Source of the DNA: Symsagittifera roscoffensis
Taxonomy: Eukaryota; Xenacoelomorpha; Acoela; Convolutidae
NCBI RefSeq assembly: GCF_963678635.1
Contig: NC_087065.1
Coordinates: 21,705,480 to 21,769,479 of the forward strand
Direction: 5' to 3'
Length of the DNA stretch: 64,000 nt
This document shows positions 20,117 to 31,659 of this stretch, piece after piece. The position numbers were made by a program, and so were the translations under genes. Each line of letters starts with the position of its first letter. The stretch's first letter is position 1. The notes below the pieces were generated by a model. That model searched no databases. It worked only from the letters and a program-made list of their open reading frames with translations, and had not been told where the DNA came from.

Positions 20117-22914
20117 TCAACTCATGTGGGTTGCTTCTGAAGTGGTGCTTCCAGGAGACACCATATTTGGACTGTTTGAGTTCAGTATATTGCTGTTGCT
20201 TCCGTTTACATTGCTTTTGAACTGAGGCGGGTCAATGTATAGTGGAATTGCGTATAGTTTCGCTGGAACGGTAGGCATAGCGGAGCCTCTTTTTATCGAG
20301 AGGTATGGCTGTTGTGTATGATTACTGGCACTGTAGTTACTCGAATTTGTGCTTGAGGGTCTAGAAAGGACTCCGTCATCCAAGTCTCCATTTCCATTGT
20401 GAATCATAGGCCTAGCAACTCCTACAGAAGAGCCGTTGGAACTCTGCGTCTTGCTTGCCTTCCCCGGATTCGACTGCGAAGTTGGCAAGGTTCCGTTATC
20501 TTGCCTCGGACCTCCGACATTGAAAGTTCCCATGTGGTTTATCGTTGCCATTTTCGGCATTGTATTTGACTTTCTAGCAAACGCCAAAACTGGTGGACCT
20601 AGAGTGCCAATGTTATTTATTTGTTCGCATGAATCTGGGTCATCTCGGAAACATGGAGCGTACTGCGTGGAATGCAAATCATAGACACTGGGATGACTTT
20701 TGTTCAAATCGTCGCCCTTCGATCGGTTCGAGCTAGTTCTAGATTTCTTGTCGATTGACTGTCGCATTCCATTCACAAAAGCCTGATGTATGTTTCCAGT
20801 CATTGGTTTGCGAGACTCAATCGGGGAAGATCTTCCGCCTGTTGCGTAATCTAGGTACGTCAGAGAATCAGCTCGTATTGGATCGTGACTTCCGACTCTT
20901 AAAGTATTATGCTCACTGTTAAGCTCCAACTTATGATGATTCTGAAGTGAAAACCTCTCCGCTTCCTCGCCTATGCTACTAGAACGTCTTTTCCGATTAC
21001 ACTGAGCGAATTTACCTCTTTTGAAATACCAATATATGCATACTCCACAGATCACACTTATTAGCACTACGAGGACTGGAATGAGAATGCCAAATGTGAT
21101 AGCTGCTTTTTGGGCGCCGGTGAGATGCGGAGCCACGTGGACATTTATGACGTGAGTGGCAGATCCGGCTACATTTTCAGCCACACAAGTGATGTTTCCT
21201 TTGTCTGACAACCGTAACTCCTTCACTACAAGGTTCCCGTTCTCAGATAAAGTATACCGTCCCTAAACGTACAAACACCTGTCAATAACTTTACATGCTT
21301 ATAAAGAAAGCAAACAACTTCTAATTCATCGGACCATATGACTAAGTAAAAAAATTCTTCTCAACCAGGGGCGGATCTAGTATTTTCTTGAGGGGGGATT
21401 TCATTTTTTTTTCGAAAACTTTCGGCCTTTTTTAGGTCAACCAAATTGATTTTCCGAGCTCTCGCAAATCATAATTTGGCAAAAATTTTTGCGCTTTTCT
21501 TGAAAAACAGCAAAAAAGACGAAAGACGTTTTTAGGCGTTTCTTGGACAGTTTTGACCGAAAAATCGTGTTTTTTTTCGCGGGCGCTCCCCCTCAAAAAT
21601 AGTATATATTGGTGCCAAAGGCGCCTTTAGAACAAATTTAGGGTCAGCCAGCCAAAAATTGAGGTCTTAAAATAAAACCTAAGTGCGACCCTTTAAGTAG
21701 TCAGGGGGTCGAATAACTAGCGGTCGAGCCCCCTAAATCCGCTACTGCACTCAATCATTTGGGGTATAATCACAAATTATGACTATGTTACGTACATTCA
21801 GAGGTCCGACATTGATTGCTAAGCGAGCTCTTACAAACAGAACAACTTGAGAAGTATAAGAACTCACTACACCGATAACTGTTCAATTTCTCCCGACATA
21901 AGATTTCATAAATACATCTCAAAAAATGTATACCAATCAACTTAACTTGTCTCTTACCACTGTTTTCGAGGGCAGTATAATATTTTTGTGATTGAGCACC
22001 ATCGCGTATCTGGGATTGGGGTCTCCCGAGGCACTACACCTCACACTTCCGTCCTCCCCCTCCCTCCACGTCACGTCCGAGAACCCATTCTTATTCGGCA
22101 GCACAATCGTCGGTCCCACACACGAGAGTTGACTCTCCTTTAGATCATGTAAACTAACAGACTCAAGGTTGTTGGGACTATTGCAACGTCCTTGAATATC
22201 AATACCCATAAACCTGGCCTCACTGGGTTCCATGGACATTGCTTGAGGTATCCAGTTCAAAATGCAATTACAGTGAATATTGTTTGCGTTTAGGTTTAAT
22301 TTCAGCTTCTCGTATCGAGTAGCATCTTTGTTTTTGGTCAACAGCGGCCATATTGCTTCCTGTGAAAGCGTTATCAAATTATTGTTGGACAAATCGATGT
22401 TTAACGGTTCTCTAGTACGAATGCCTTCAAAAGCATTTTTGTCAAGTGGATTTTTCGACAGCATATTCGATGAAAGATCTAGACTTCTGATCTTAGTCGT
22501 TGAATTTAGGAAGTGACCTTTAACAGACGTCAGTATATTCTTTGAAACGTCCAAGATTTCGAGTGTTTTTGGAATGAAGAAATCTAAATGTTGGATTGAG
22601 TTTCCGGAGAGGTAAAGCGATTTGAGCTTGTAGAACTTAACAAATGTGTCAGCTTCTATGACGCTGATCTGGTTATTAGACAGGTCCAGATGTTCCAATT
22701 GTGTGTAATACTGGAAATCTGTTTGTTTCAGCACTGAAATTGAGTTTTTATTGAGGTAAAGTGTTGTGACGTCATTTGGCAGATTTTTAGGTATTGTGTA
22801 GAAACCACTTTTGCTACAGACGTACGATAGACGCTCTTTTTCACTACAAGCAGACGAGCTCTCTTCAATCAGGTAGTAAAGTAAGAAAGCCAACATAGAA
22901 TTCTTCAAAGACAT
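20117..22914 (-). CDS. LRR-Ig single-pass transmembrane receptor, copy 3, two coding exons
   Basis: Full-length paralogue of copy 2: exon 1 21,958-22,914, exon 2 20,117-21,262, 695-bp phase-0 intron, 700 residues, with the same signal peptide, LRR, Ig, membrane and tail layout. Amino-acid differences from copy 2 are few: Asp for Glu in the LRR segment HLxFF, Ile for Met after CNC in the LRR C-cap, Thr for Ile early in exon 2 (GRYTL), and Asn for Thr after FAQC just inside the membrane. The intron lacks 10 bp near the MITE. Copy 3 shares its 5' flank with copy 2 and borders unique sequence on its 5' side, so it may hold the ancestral promoter. Both copies look functional. Confidence 0.85.
21366..21747. 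mobile_element. hAT-type MITE in LRR intron 1 (copy 3)
   Basis: Third copy of the intronic MITE, carrying a 10-bp internal deletion (AATCATAATTTGG where the others read AATCACTA.AGACCATAATTTGG). Confidence 0.65.
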
Positions 22915-24207
22915 GATAGCTTTCGGGGTTCTTCTACAAAGTTCTAATGCGGACAGCAACTCGCCCCGGCCACATTGATAAAACGTCGCAGCACAAGCAG
23001 TTCCAATATAACTTCAGTTAACTCGCGTCGAGCTTAAGGTGTTTTAGCTAGTCGAAAATCTAAACATTCGAGATAAAAATAAGCAGTTAAGCGTAGAAGA
23101 ATGCATTAAAATAACTCAACAATGAAGAATAAAAAAAGATTTTCAGTTGAATTTACTCAGTATACATATCAGATAATTATTCAAACAACTGAATCCTCGT
23201 TCTTGATCATATTGATGATTCTTTTCTTATTTTCAAATGGTCGAATAAAACAATTACCTGCGGCTAATGTCTTATCACCATCATACCGTCGCATAAATTC
23301 ACGCAGAAGGGCTGTTTGTAACAACACGTAAGATGTGGCGTATCATTGGCAATCATATCTTTTCGCTCAATTTAGCTCCGAATTACGACTGTCCGCCAAA
23401 ACAGTCGATTTAAAAGAGCTTTCATTTTAATTTATCGATAGATCAAAAGGTGTTTATTCAAGCTTATTGAAGCATTTTCAACAAAAAACTCATTTGCTAG
23501 CCCAATAATAATTGCACAGCGCGTAATTTATAAAAACGTCAGTATGAAACAATGGTTCAAGAAGTCTAATTTCTTTTTGAATTGGGTCAAATTTTGATTT
23601 TCAAGTGACGCAAAATATGACCAGAAGATGGATGTAAGATTAAAAAATAAAAAGTTAACACGTACTCCGAACTTTGATAAATGTTTTTGATTTAATATTT
23701 TAGAAGTTGAAATGACTTAATTTGACAGCAGCCAATAAATCTCACACAGCGAAAAAGATTCGCTTCTTGCTGCAAAAATATCAATAAACACAAACACTTT
23801 TACAAAAACAAACATTTGTAAGAGACAAAAATCTTGTACGTCTTGCTGAAAAATGATAATGGTAACATTTTAGGTAATACATGTAGGAAAAAGAGAAACC
23901 ATTTTTTCATAAATTTCGGCTTTATTCAATCCTATTTGAGATCTTACGTTTGTGCTGTGTTATCAAAATAGAATATATATTGGCTTTATACGTCTTTTTT
24001 TACAAAAAAAACTGGCTGTGATAAAGCACTGGTTTTTCAATTTTAAGCGCGAAAAGAGAAAGACGCTGCGTCAATGCAGTTTTTATTAATCTGTAAATTT
24101 TTGTTCTCTGTTTGACAAGCACTGAAAACGATAAGTTATAAATGTGTATTTAATTGCAGTACTCAATTGAAAACGTTCAAGTTGTTAAACAAAACCAGGC
24201 CACACCA

Positions 24208-25317
24208 TACAAATCAGTGTAGATCAACGTGATTCAGCTATATACACCATCACGCGCGTTAAGTGCCTACCATGACATTCAATGCTTAAATATTACAGTA
24301 TATGGGCATAAAGTAGACGACTCAAGTTACCATTAGCAAGCATGATATTCGAATAAATTCGAAGAAAATTTTAGATCAGGTATTTCAACCGACCGTCCCC
24401 ATGCAATAGGATCATTTGCCCCAAATGCACAAGATTTAGGCATGGATACAACAAACACGATTCAAACGCAAACAGACGGGGTAAAAACTACATAATATTG
24501 CGGCGAAGCTAACTGAATAATAGTTTTGACGTGGATTCTATTTAGTTATTAGCATACCAGGCATTTAAAGCCAAACAAATATTGCCATTAAAACTAATTT
24601 CACTGACTACTATACACAAACGAAACCGAACGTCGCATCACGCATAACTAAAAAAAAAATCCTATAATCGTTTAAGAAATGATGAGAAAAGAAAAGTCTT
24701 CAATAAATTCGATTGAGAAAAATTGAAAACGAAACAAATGTGGAAAAATGCTGCAGATCTATTTTTTTCGAACAAGGATCATCATAGAAACAATTCCAAC
24801 CCATTAACCCTCTTTGAATTCTATGAAAGCATTAAACTTAGAAAACGTGTTGCCACATAATACATGAAAATTAGGCAAAAGTATTATCAGTCGATTTTCT
24901 CAAGTTTATTTTGGTTGGGTTGGCAGTTTTTCGTATCCCCTGTCCAGTGGTTATGGCCCCCGATGGTAAAGGCACGGCATGCCATGCCACTATATCGGGC
25001 GTACTTTTACGTCGTATTTACAGGACGGGTATAAGTCCATAGACAGAGCATCTGCAGATCCGTCAGTCTGACTGAAGAGTTGAATGAATGAGTTGAAAGA
25101 TGCGACCCTAGATTGCAAATAGTGCCTTCACTTGCCCTTTTTAGGTCAAATCTGTTCAGAATGGGTATAGCTACTGAGGACTGATGAATATCTAGAGCGG
25201 AGCTGTGCCAAACTTAGCTTAGCCTCACGTGAGTTTTTCTATTAATCGATGTCACTTCAAAATTGATTACTCCAACAGTTTACTGTGAGGGGTTTCAGTG
25301 TAATCTCTCAGTTTTAC
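24208..25317. other. unique intergenic DNA with a GC-richer structured segment
   Basis: No gene found. 24,208-24,900 is AT-rich. 24,930-25,190 is GC-richer and contains nested complementary segments: CCCGAT 24,959 with ATCGGG 24,994, GGCA 24,971 with TGCC 24,985, the palindrome GGCATGCC at 24,976, and CAGTCTGACTG at 25,064. It may be a structured transcript or SINE fragment. Confidence 0.35.
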
Positions 25318-25327
25318 TATAATAATA

Positions 25328-25368
<41 letters not shown>

Positions 25369-25470
25369 CATAATAATAATAAAATTAATACATATTAAAA
25401 AAAAACTAATAATAATCATAATGATAAAAATCATAAAAATAAAAAATTACAATAATAATCATAATAATAC
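25318..25470. repeat. (AAT)n microsatellite, decaying to the right
   Basis: Near-perfect AAT repeats at 25,318-25,382 followed by interrupted AAT/CAT/AAA repeats to about 25,470. Confidence 0.9.
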
Positions 25471-25599
25471 TAATTTATGCATGGCAAAGGGATTTCTCCC
25501 ATTTTACTAAATGTCAGTTTAAGTGAGGTAAATTTGTCTGCAGTTTTGACAAAAAGACAAGAATGTTTGTTTACACAAGATTAAGTATCGTTATTTGAA

Positions 25600-26620
25600 T
25601 AATGTTCTACGAAAGTTTTATTCATTTCCCGGAGAATCCTTCTTTTCAATCCTTGAGGTTTGAAGAAGTTAACTGTCCCGGATATTCTCATGTAAGTTAT
25701 ATACCAGAACGTTGTCCTCTGTGATTCTCGAGTTATTGGTGTTCTTTGGAACTGAAATTTCCCTCTTGTATTTATGCAGATGCTGAAGTATTGTTGAACT
25801 CTACATCGTATCTGTCAGATATTATATTACACAGCATTGAAGTTCTTTGAAATATGGGATAAGAAAGATTTCTAGACTAAAAAATGTTCCTTATATTAAT
25901 GTCTGATGACAACCACTTTTCAACATTCTTGTTTAAATTTTCAGGATGCCTTGTCAATTTTGGATGGTGTCAAGCATTCAGAGGCGTACAGTAATAAAGA
26001 AACTAATGCACCTTTATGAATATTTAATCTCAATTTTAGAGATATTTGTGTGGCATTCCTTTTCACCAATTAGAAAAAATTTCTCATTTTCGCTAGTTTT
26101 GTCGATAAATGTAAGATCTGCAAGCTTTCTTCAACTAAAAAACCTAGATCTTTCACCTTATTTTCTTCTTTTCCTTTAATTGCTGATATGTACGAACACT
26201 TTTTGGCATTAAAAATCAGGATTTGCGCACTCCATGCCTCGAGATTTTTTAAATCATGTTGCAAGCTCTCTATGAAGTTGTTGAATCCTGAGAAGCAAAG
26301 CATGAGCTCTTCTGCGAAGAGGAAAGCCTTCGAAAAAAGAATCTGATCCGGTAAGTCGTTAATGAAGATTAAAAATGAGAGCGGGCCAAGGACCAATCCT
26401 TGTGTCACGCCGCTGTAAACTGGCACCGAAGGAGATAAGTCACCATTAAATCTGACTGATTTCTTTCACATAAATTATCAATAATTATTTCCAAAAAAGT
26501 TTTATGCGACTTTAAGGGCATCAGTTTTTTGCCTAAAATCATCTGGGCAATAGTATCAAATACCTTTGAAAAATCGAAATAAACCAATAATGATTATAAC
26601 TTAATGTATCTGCACTTCAG
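25600..26620 (-). mobile_element. LINE reverse-transcriptase relic (minus strand)
   Basis: Read in three frames on the minus strand, the motifs of a non-LTR reverse transcriptase appear in order. VYFDFSKVFDTI (palm motif, normally DFSKAFD) ends near 26,590. GVTQGLVLGPL and FINDLPDQ (normally GVPQGS.LGPLLF) lie near 26,400-26,340. FAEE replaces catalytic FADD. DLGFLVEESL follows, then LVKRN and YASECLTPSKI near 25,970. The 3'-terminal region runs on to about 25,600. Frameshifts, stops and loss of the catalytic aspartates show it is dead. The family resembles CR1/Jockey-type LINEs. Confidence 0.75.
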
Positions 26621-29490
26621 CAAATGTGATCTAAATAGCCATAAAACCGAATTGTAATTCAAGAGCGTTTGTTAAGGCAAAATCTCTGAATTGGTTAATG
26701 CAGTTGTTTGAGGCCAAATCTAAACGGATTCGACTTTAGAACAATCGGTTGGCTGGAGCTCGACTTCTTCTTTCTCGTGTTTTGTTCAGGGTTGCTTTCA
26801 GTAACGGACCGCTCTTCGATTCTAAAATTATGATGGTCTGGACTCTCCAGGGGTGCCTTCCGAGGTAGAACTGATTAACAAGCACGCATGAATAGATATA
26901 ACTTTGGTTTCATTGTGTAAATGTTTTGTTTCTACCATTTTAGCATAGCCAGTAAAAATTCAAAAACCATGTTTTATTAGACTTGTAATTTTAACTAGTT
27001 GGTTTTGCTTAAAATTTCAAACTCAAAAAGAGTTACCCTAGAGTCGTCTTCAAAGGATATATTTGAGTGCCTGATTTTTGGCCATTCGTTTAGTTGCTTG
27101 AGCTGCGGTCTAATTGGTATCTCTAACTCAATCTGATGTGGGACAGAAGTTAAGATTTCAAAGTGTGCGCGAGAGACCACCATTTTGTGGCAACTCAACA
27201 TAAGTAAAGCAACAGCCACCGTCTGAAGTTATTTGTTATGTCTGAATTAAATTTCGCACAGAAGAGCGCTGTTATTTACTGCGCCGAAGAAAGCAGTGAG
27301 GCCCAGTGCTACCAAACGGGTTCTTTGAGATGGATTTTTCTGATTCAGTTCTTCGGTTATGTGATGATTGACACAATTAAGTTCAGTTACAGCAGACGGA
27401 GCTTTCCTAAATCAATTCTGGTGTCTGCTAATTGTATGTTTAAGTGTACTTCAGGTAAAGGAATCCTTTTCACAAAATTGACAACAAAAGTGCAATGAGG
27501 CAAAAATTTTAGATAATAACCTGTTGGAGAGTGGAATCAAATAGACTGAAATAAAACTGGCACCACAGAGAGTCAACTAAACTGTCCGTGGTCGACACCA
27601 TGAAACGACCATAGGAGGCAATGCCTAACGGTCATAAAAAACTTGAATCTCTTCTATTTTTGTCAGCAATTGCAGAAATTTTTGAAACTTGGTTCAGAAA
27701 GCAGCACACTCATTTTCAGTAAGTAGGATTTGAACGGGGTAATACAATTTATAAGTCAAACAAGCTCAGAGCATACACAACTTATCTAACTACACTTTTT
27801 TTGTTCAAGTGGATTTACAGATCAGCTCTACAGATTGACTGAGGCTTGATTAAGCTGAGTACTTTTATCATCATCAAAAAAATTGCAAATTGAAAGTCAC
27901 AGGAGCCATTGCAAATTGAAAGTCACAGGAGCCAAGTCAAAGTCGCATCATCGAAAACCTCATGCTGTACGAAAACACTTGAAAGACTTTTTTCTATTTA
28001 AATTAGGCTATTTACGCTTTACACAAACATAGGACAAACGATCCAACAAAAGAGAGACGAATCCCGAAAACAAATTTAAAAAATGTCTAAAAATATAACT
28101 AAAACTTTTGCATGTTTATTTCAAATTGCCTGAAAAAAAATGACTTTATTTGCAAATATAAAATATTTCAAAGAGGTAAGACAATTTCACATTTACAAAT
28201 TAAATCAAATTGGCAATTAGAAATCACTTTCAATAGCAAAAACAATAAGAAATTATCAGAATGAAGTCGATACAAAGTTTTAAATAAATGTTCTTAAATT
28301 GCAATAATGACAGACCAGCTTCCAGTTCCGTACTCGAACAACTCCTGACACCCATGTCAAACTGAGTGCAACTTTGAAAACTGTAAGTCTTTGAAAACTC
28401 TAAGACAATCCTTCATACCAAACCTTGAAGGAAACAGACATGTTTCTTACGAGGACCGTGGTCTCATCGTGTTGGGCCTGAGAATAGGTCTCGACGCTCA
28501 GGAAAATGTCGGCTTCAAATAAAACTACAATTTTACAACTCGAAATTAAAATGAACCTCCAGACCTCGTTTACAAGAATCGAAAATTAACAATTTGAAAC
28601 CGCTAATTAATTAATCATTGGTTTGAAAACTCATTGGTTTGGGTTTTTATCCTTTTTACAGTGAATCAGAAAGTCATACAATGTCACGGTAACCGAAGAA
28701 TCTACATTAATCCTTCATCAGTTGACCCAGTCAAAAAATCTTGGATTTTTATAAGGGAAGTATAACATGCAAATGGATGAAAATCACGTCAACCAGTTTG
28801 CGAAAGCTTACACCTATACAGAATAAACCCGAAATTAAAGAAAAAATTATCTAAAAAAATTTAATTTGAAAAAAAAAAACAAAAGAGTTAATAACGCAAA
28901 AAGGTTTTTCAAAAACATTTCTAACAGTAAAATCTGCATCTCAAAAGGGAGCATCAAATGGTTGAATCTGTATGTGATTAAAAGTGTGGTTGAATCGTCA
29001 TCAAACGGTTGAATGGTTAACCAATTTCCCCAAAATTCAATTTCTCAGGTTTTAGGGTTGGACTGCGCTTACCCTACGGATCGGAACCAGCCAAACCTCT
29101 GCCCTTGCCGATAGAGCAATCCTTAAAAGTTTCTTTTATCGAGCCAAAGGCTGATATACCAAATTTTGACCTACCGAAAACCGGGACATTCAACAAATTT
29201 CCTCAATGAGGTCTGCTAAAATGTCGAGACATAGCCGTAACTTAAACCGTTGAATCGCGAAAGCTTAAAGAGCTGAGTGAGAATCATCAAATGAGGATGA
29301 TGCCAGACATGATACAGAGGCGAAGTTGCACATCGCATACACAAGCAAAAAATATGATCGATAACGCTGAGAAAAACTGAATGCGTAAAACTTTGAGTCT
29401 ACAAAATTTCTTAAGTTACGCACGCCAATTATGACGCATTCAGTACCAGTCAATTTGAAAAAAAAAATACCAACTAACGTTCCTCAATTT
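26621..29490. other. intergenic DNA, no convincing gene
   Basis: Two short divergent open frames (26,995-27,219 minus, 74 codons; 27,238-27,498 plus, 86 codons) sit head to head but show no known domain. They are as likely chance as real. The region includes a 26-bp tandem duplication at 27,882-27,933. Otherwise it is featureless AT-rich sequence. Confidence 0.35.
27882..27933. repeat. perfect 26-bp tandem duplication
   Basis: The unit ATTGCAAATTGAAAGTCACA plus GGAGCC occurs twice, back to back and without mismatch. Confidence 0.9.
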
Positions 29491-29494
29491 ATAG

Positions 29495-30720
29495 AGCAGT
29501 CTATGGAGCAGTAATAACATGAAAAAGTTTTAAATGTAATAAAAAATAAAACGAATTTTTTTTTTCGATTTTTGTGAAAATCATCACCCCACACGCCATA
29601 TTAAGTACAAAATGATAAATTTCGCTCCTAGTAATAAATCAACTATGGCAAATAAGCTTCCTTCAATCAATTTGGAACGATTTCTATGACGGATTAAATC
29701 TCCGCTTACGCGTTAATAGAGCGAAATATATCGCGCGTTAATTGTCCTAAATTGAACAAAATGGCAATTTTTAAACCCCCATAACTTTACGAAAAACGAT
29801 CACTGTAACATAAATGAACTTTAACATTCAATTAGAGTTTGCAATCTCCGTTTTCAATAACATCAGGGGACGTCGGACGGACTAACAACTCGCATCCGAA
29901 AAATAAACTCAATTGTACAAGAGCTCAAATAAAGTGCGATATCATTGATATGCGATATGGTGACAGAGTGGGATAATGCGATATGGCGACGATCTCCAAA
30001 CGGGGATTGCCAAATCACAAATTTTTGAAACCACTATAGTAACACGAGAAAATTCTTCAAATAACGATGTGGATTATTCTGAAGAGATGCCAGGACGAGA
30101 GGAAAACTTGCAGATTTGAGAAAAAAATCACACTGAAGACTCCGGCTGGTTTTTTACGGAACTTCGCCGTACCATCACAAGCAGATAATTCCAGAAGCCA
30201 CAAAGAGTTTGAGAAGAGATGTCAAATCTATTGCGATAGCAACGTCAAAAAAACTAGTGGGAAAGAATTCAGAAGAGTGGTTATGTAACATACATGAACT
30301 TTAACATTCACCAGCTCAAAGACATTGAACTTTGATTAGTGGCGTGATGTTGATATTTATAAATAGCGTGATGTAAAGTAAAGTTCATGGTATGTTAGAT
30401 GCTAATCTTGTCAACACTGATTGAGGACACAAAATTATATTCAGCCACCAAAACCAGGCGAATTAACTTTGAATTAAAGTTTGCAATTTCCGTTTTCAAT
30501 AACATCAGGGGACGTCGGACGGACTAATAACAGATATGCGATAAACACAGGTGAAATAGCTTTCCAAATTTAAGCTCAGGACGACAATACTTTTTGCATG
30601 ATATTTAAAAAATCCCGTCAAAAATGGCTAGTTAAAAAGTCGAAGAAAAAAACCACCCCGAGCACAAATATTCCGTTACTTTCGTTACAAAAGTCGGAAC
30701 AATAATAGTCTGTGTTAAAA
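29495..30720 (+). repeat. diverged copy of the 41-49 kb repeat family, split by an insertion
   Basis: Begins with CTATGGAGCAGTAATAACATG, as at 41,561. It then shares AATTATGGCAAATAAGCTTCC-type sequence (here CAACTATGGCAAATAAGCTT), CGCTTACGCGTTAATAGAGC and ACGATCAC with that family. The match stops at about 29,803 and resumes at 30,546 with CACAGGTGAAATAG. It then continues through GTTAAAAAGTCGAA and ATTCCGTTACTTTCGTTACA. The intervening ~740 bp is a separate insertion. Confidence 0.7.
29804..30545. mobile_element. ~740-bp insertion with 50-bp internal direct repeats and an inverted-repeat module
   Basis: Interrupts the surrounding repeat. Two 50-bp direct repeats (29,836-29,885 and 30,478-30,527, one mismatch, both containing GGGGACGTCGGACGGACTAA) lie near its ends. 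TAACATACATGAACTTTAAC at 30,286 is inverted at 30,378-30,397 (one indel) and present again, slightly altered, at 29,805. The sequence between includes a 73-codon open frame of no known family (30,067-30,288). Class unknown; the long direct repeats could be very short LTR-like ends or nested insertions. Confidence 0.5.
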
Positions 30721-31588
30721 TCTTTAGCATTGGCTGTACTTAATGGTTGGTTATTGATCTGAATGAACATTTTAAAAACTAACTCATTTTATCGCAACAA
30801 TATATGCGTCGCAACAATATTTGCGACTCAGGCTGGAAAAAAAGACAATTCATACTATAACACATGCATTGCTAGCGTAAACAAAGCAAACGGACTCTGA
30901 GAGGAAGATTACGCCAATCTTCCTTAATTGTTATTATCTGTAACATCAGATTAAAGATCTCACAGACGCCTACATATGCCCCGAGGTTACAATAAGTCGA
31001 AATTCTAACGACAAATACTAGAAACGGAGCAAGGCAGAACGATAAGCTCTATAGGCATTGGCTCATGGGGCAACAAAATTCTCTACTATGCTTTTTCATC
31101 TGTCTTTCGGAGCCAAATCGTGGTTCACTTCAAGATCGTTATTGCTTAAAGTCTACTACCACAATGTCTGCCACTCAAGATAGAACTAAGAACGCCCCAT
31201 GGCTAGGTCGCTGAATACCTTAACTACATGAACGTCACCAAAAACAGGGTTAGGAACTTCTACTTATTATTGGTTTCTTTTAGACAATTTATTTAGACTA
31301 AAAAAGAAAATAACTAAAATAGTAAAATATAAAAGGGGCCCTTCCAGGCTAAAAAAGAAAATAATACTCAAGAAGTTTTATAATACTCAAGAAATTTTGG
31401 ACCGTTGAGTCAGTTGATTGAAAAGCGTTCTCAATCAACTGACCCAACGCTCGGTAAGGCCTTTGATTTTTCCAGCACCGATGGCTTGCCACCGCAAACT
31501 TATTGGTCTAACAATCTTATTAAAAAAACTTGTCTATTTCCCAATTACATAAGAGTGCGATTTCAGATAAATTGAGCTAGATGATTGA
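30721..31588. other. intergenic, no gene seen, one strong hairpin
   Basis: AT-rich. A short repeat (TAATACTCAAGAA twice, near 31,361 and 31,381) precedes the inverted repeat at 31,403-31,449. Nothing else recognised. Confidence 0.4.
31403..31449. repeat. 19-bp inverted repeat with 9-nt loop
   Basis: CGTTGAGTCAGTTGATTGA, a 9-nt spacer, then TCAATCAACTGACCCAACG. The arms pair at 18 of 19 positions (one G-T-type difference), giving a stable cruciform or RNA stem. Confidence 0.85.
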
Positions 31589-31659
31589 TTGGTTAGAAAC
31601 AATTCTAACAAGTCCCACATCTTTAGCTTAGTTGGTGAAGATTTGTTGGTGTTGTACTT

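Larger units (their letters stand above)
19258..24207. repeat. segmental duplication B, second copy
   Basis: Head-to-tail copy of 14,297-19,257, ending at CACACCA where unique sequence resumes (TACAAATCAGTG). Confidence 0.85.

Noticed and set aside
26995..27498. Divergent gene pair (74 and 86 codons)
   Set aside because: No domains or splice sites that extend them, and no homology recognised. Listed only as part of an intergenic region.
27882..27933. CRISPR-like direct repeat
   Set aside because: Only two adjacent 26-bp copies with no spacer, in a eukaryotic genome.
29040..29120. Possible tRNA on the minus strand (B-box-like GGTTCCGATCC with a short D-arm-like stem)
   Set aside because: No anticodon arm between the two parts and no acceptor pairing. 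A decayed SINE is possible but not supported.
29836..30527. Classical LTR retrotransposon with 50-bp LTRs
   Set aside because: No primer-binding site, polypurine tract or TG..CA ends. The repeats are not exactly at the insertion edges.
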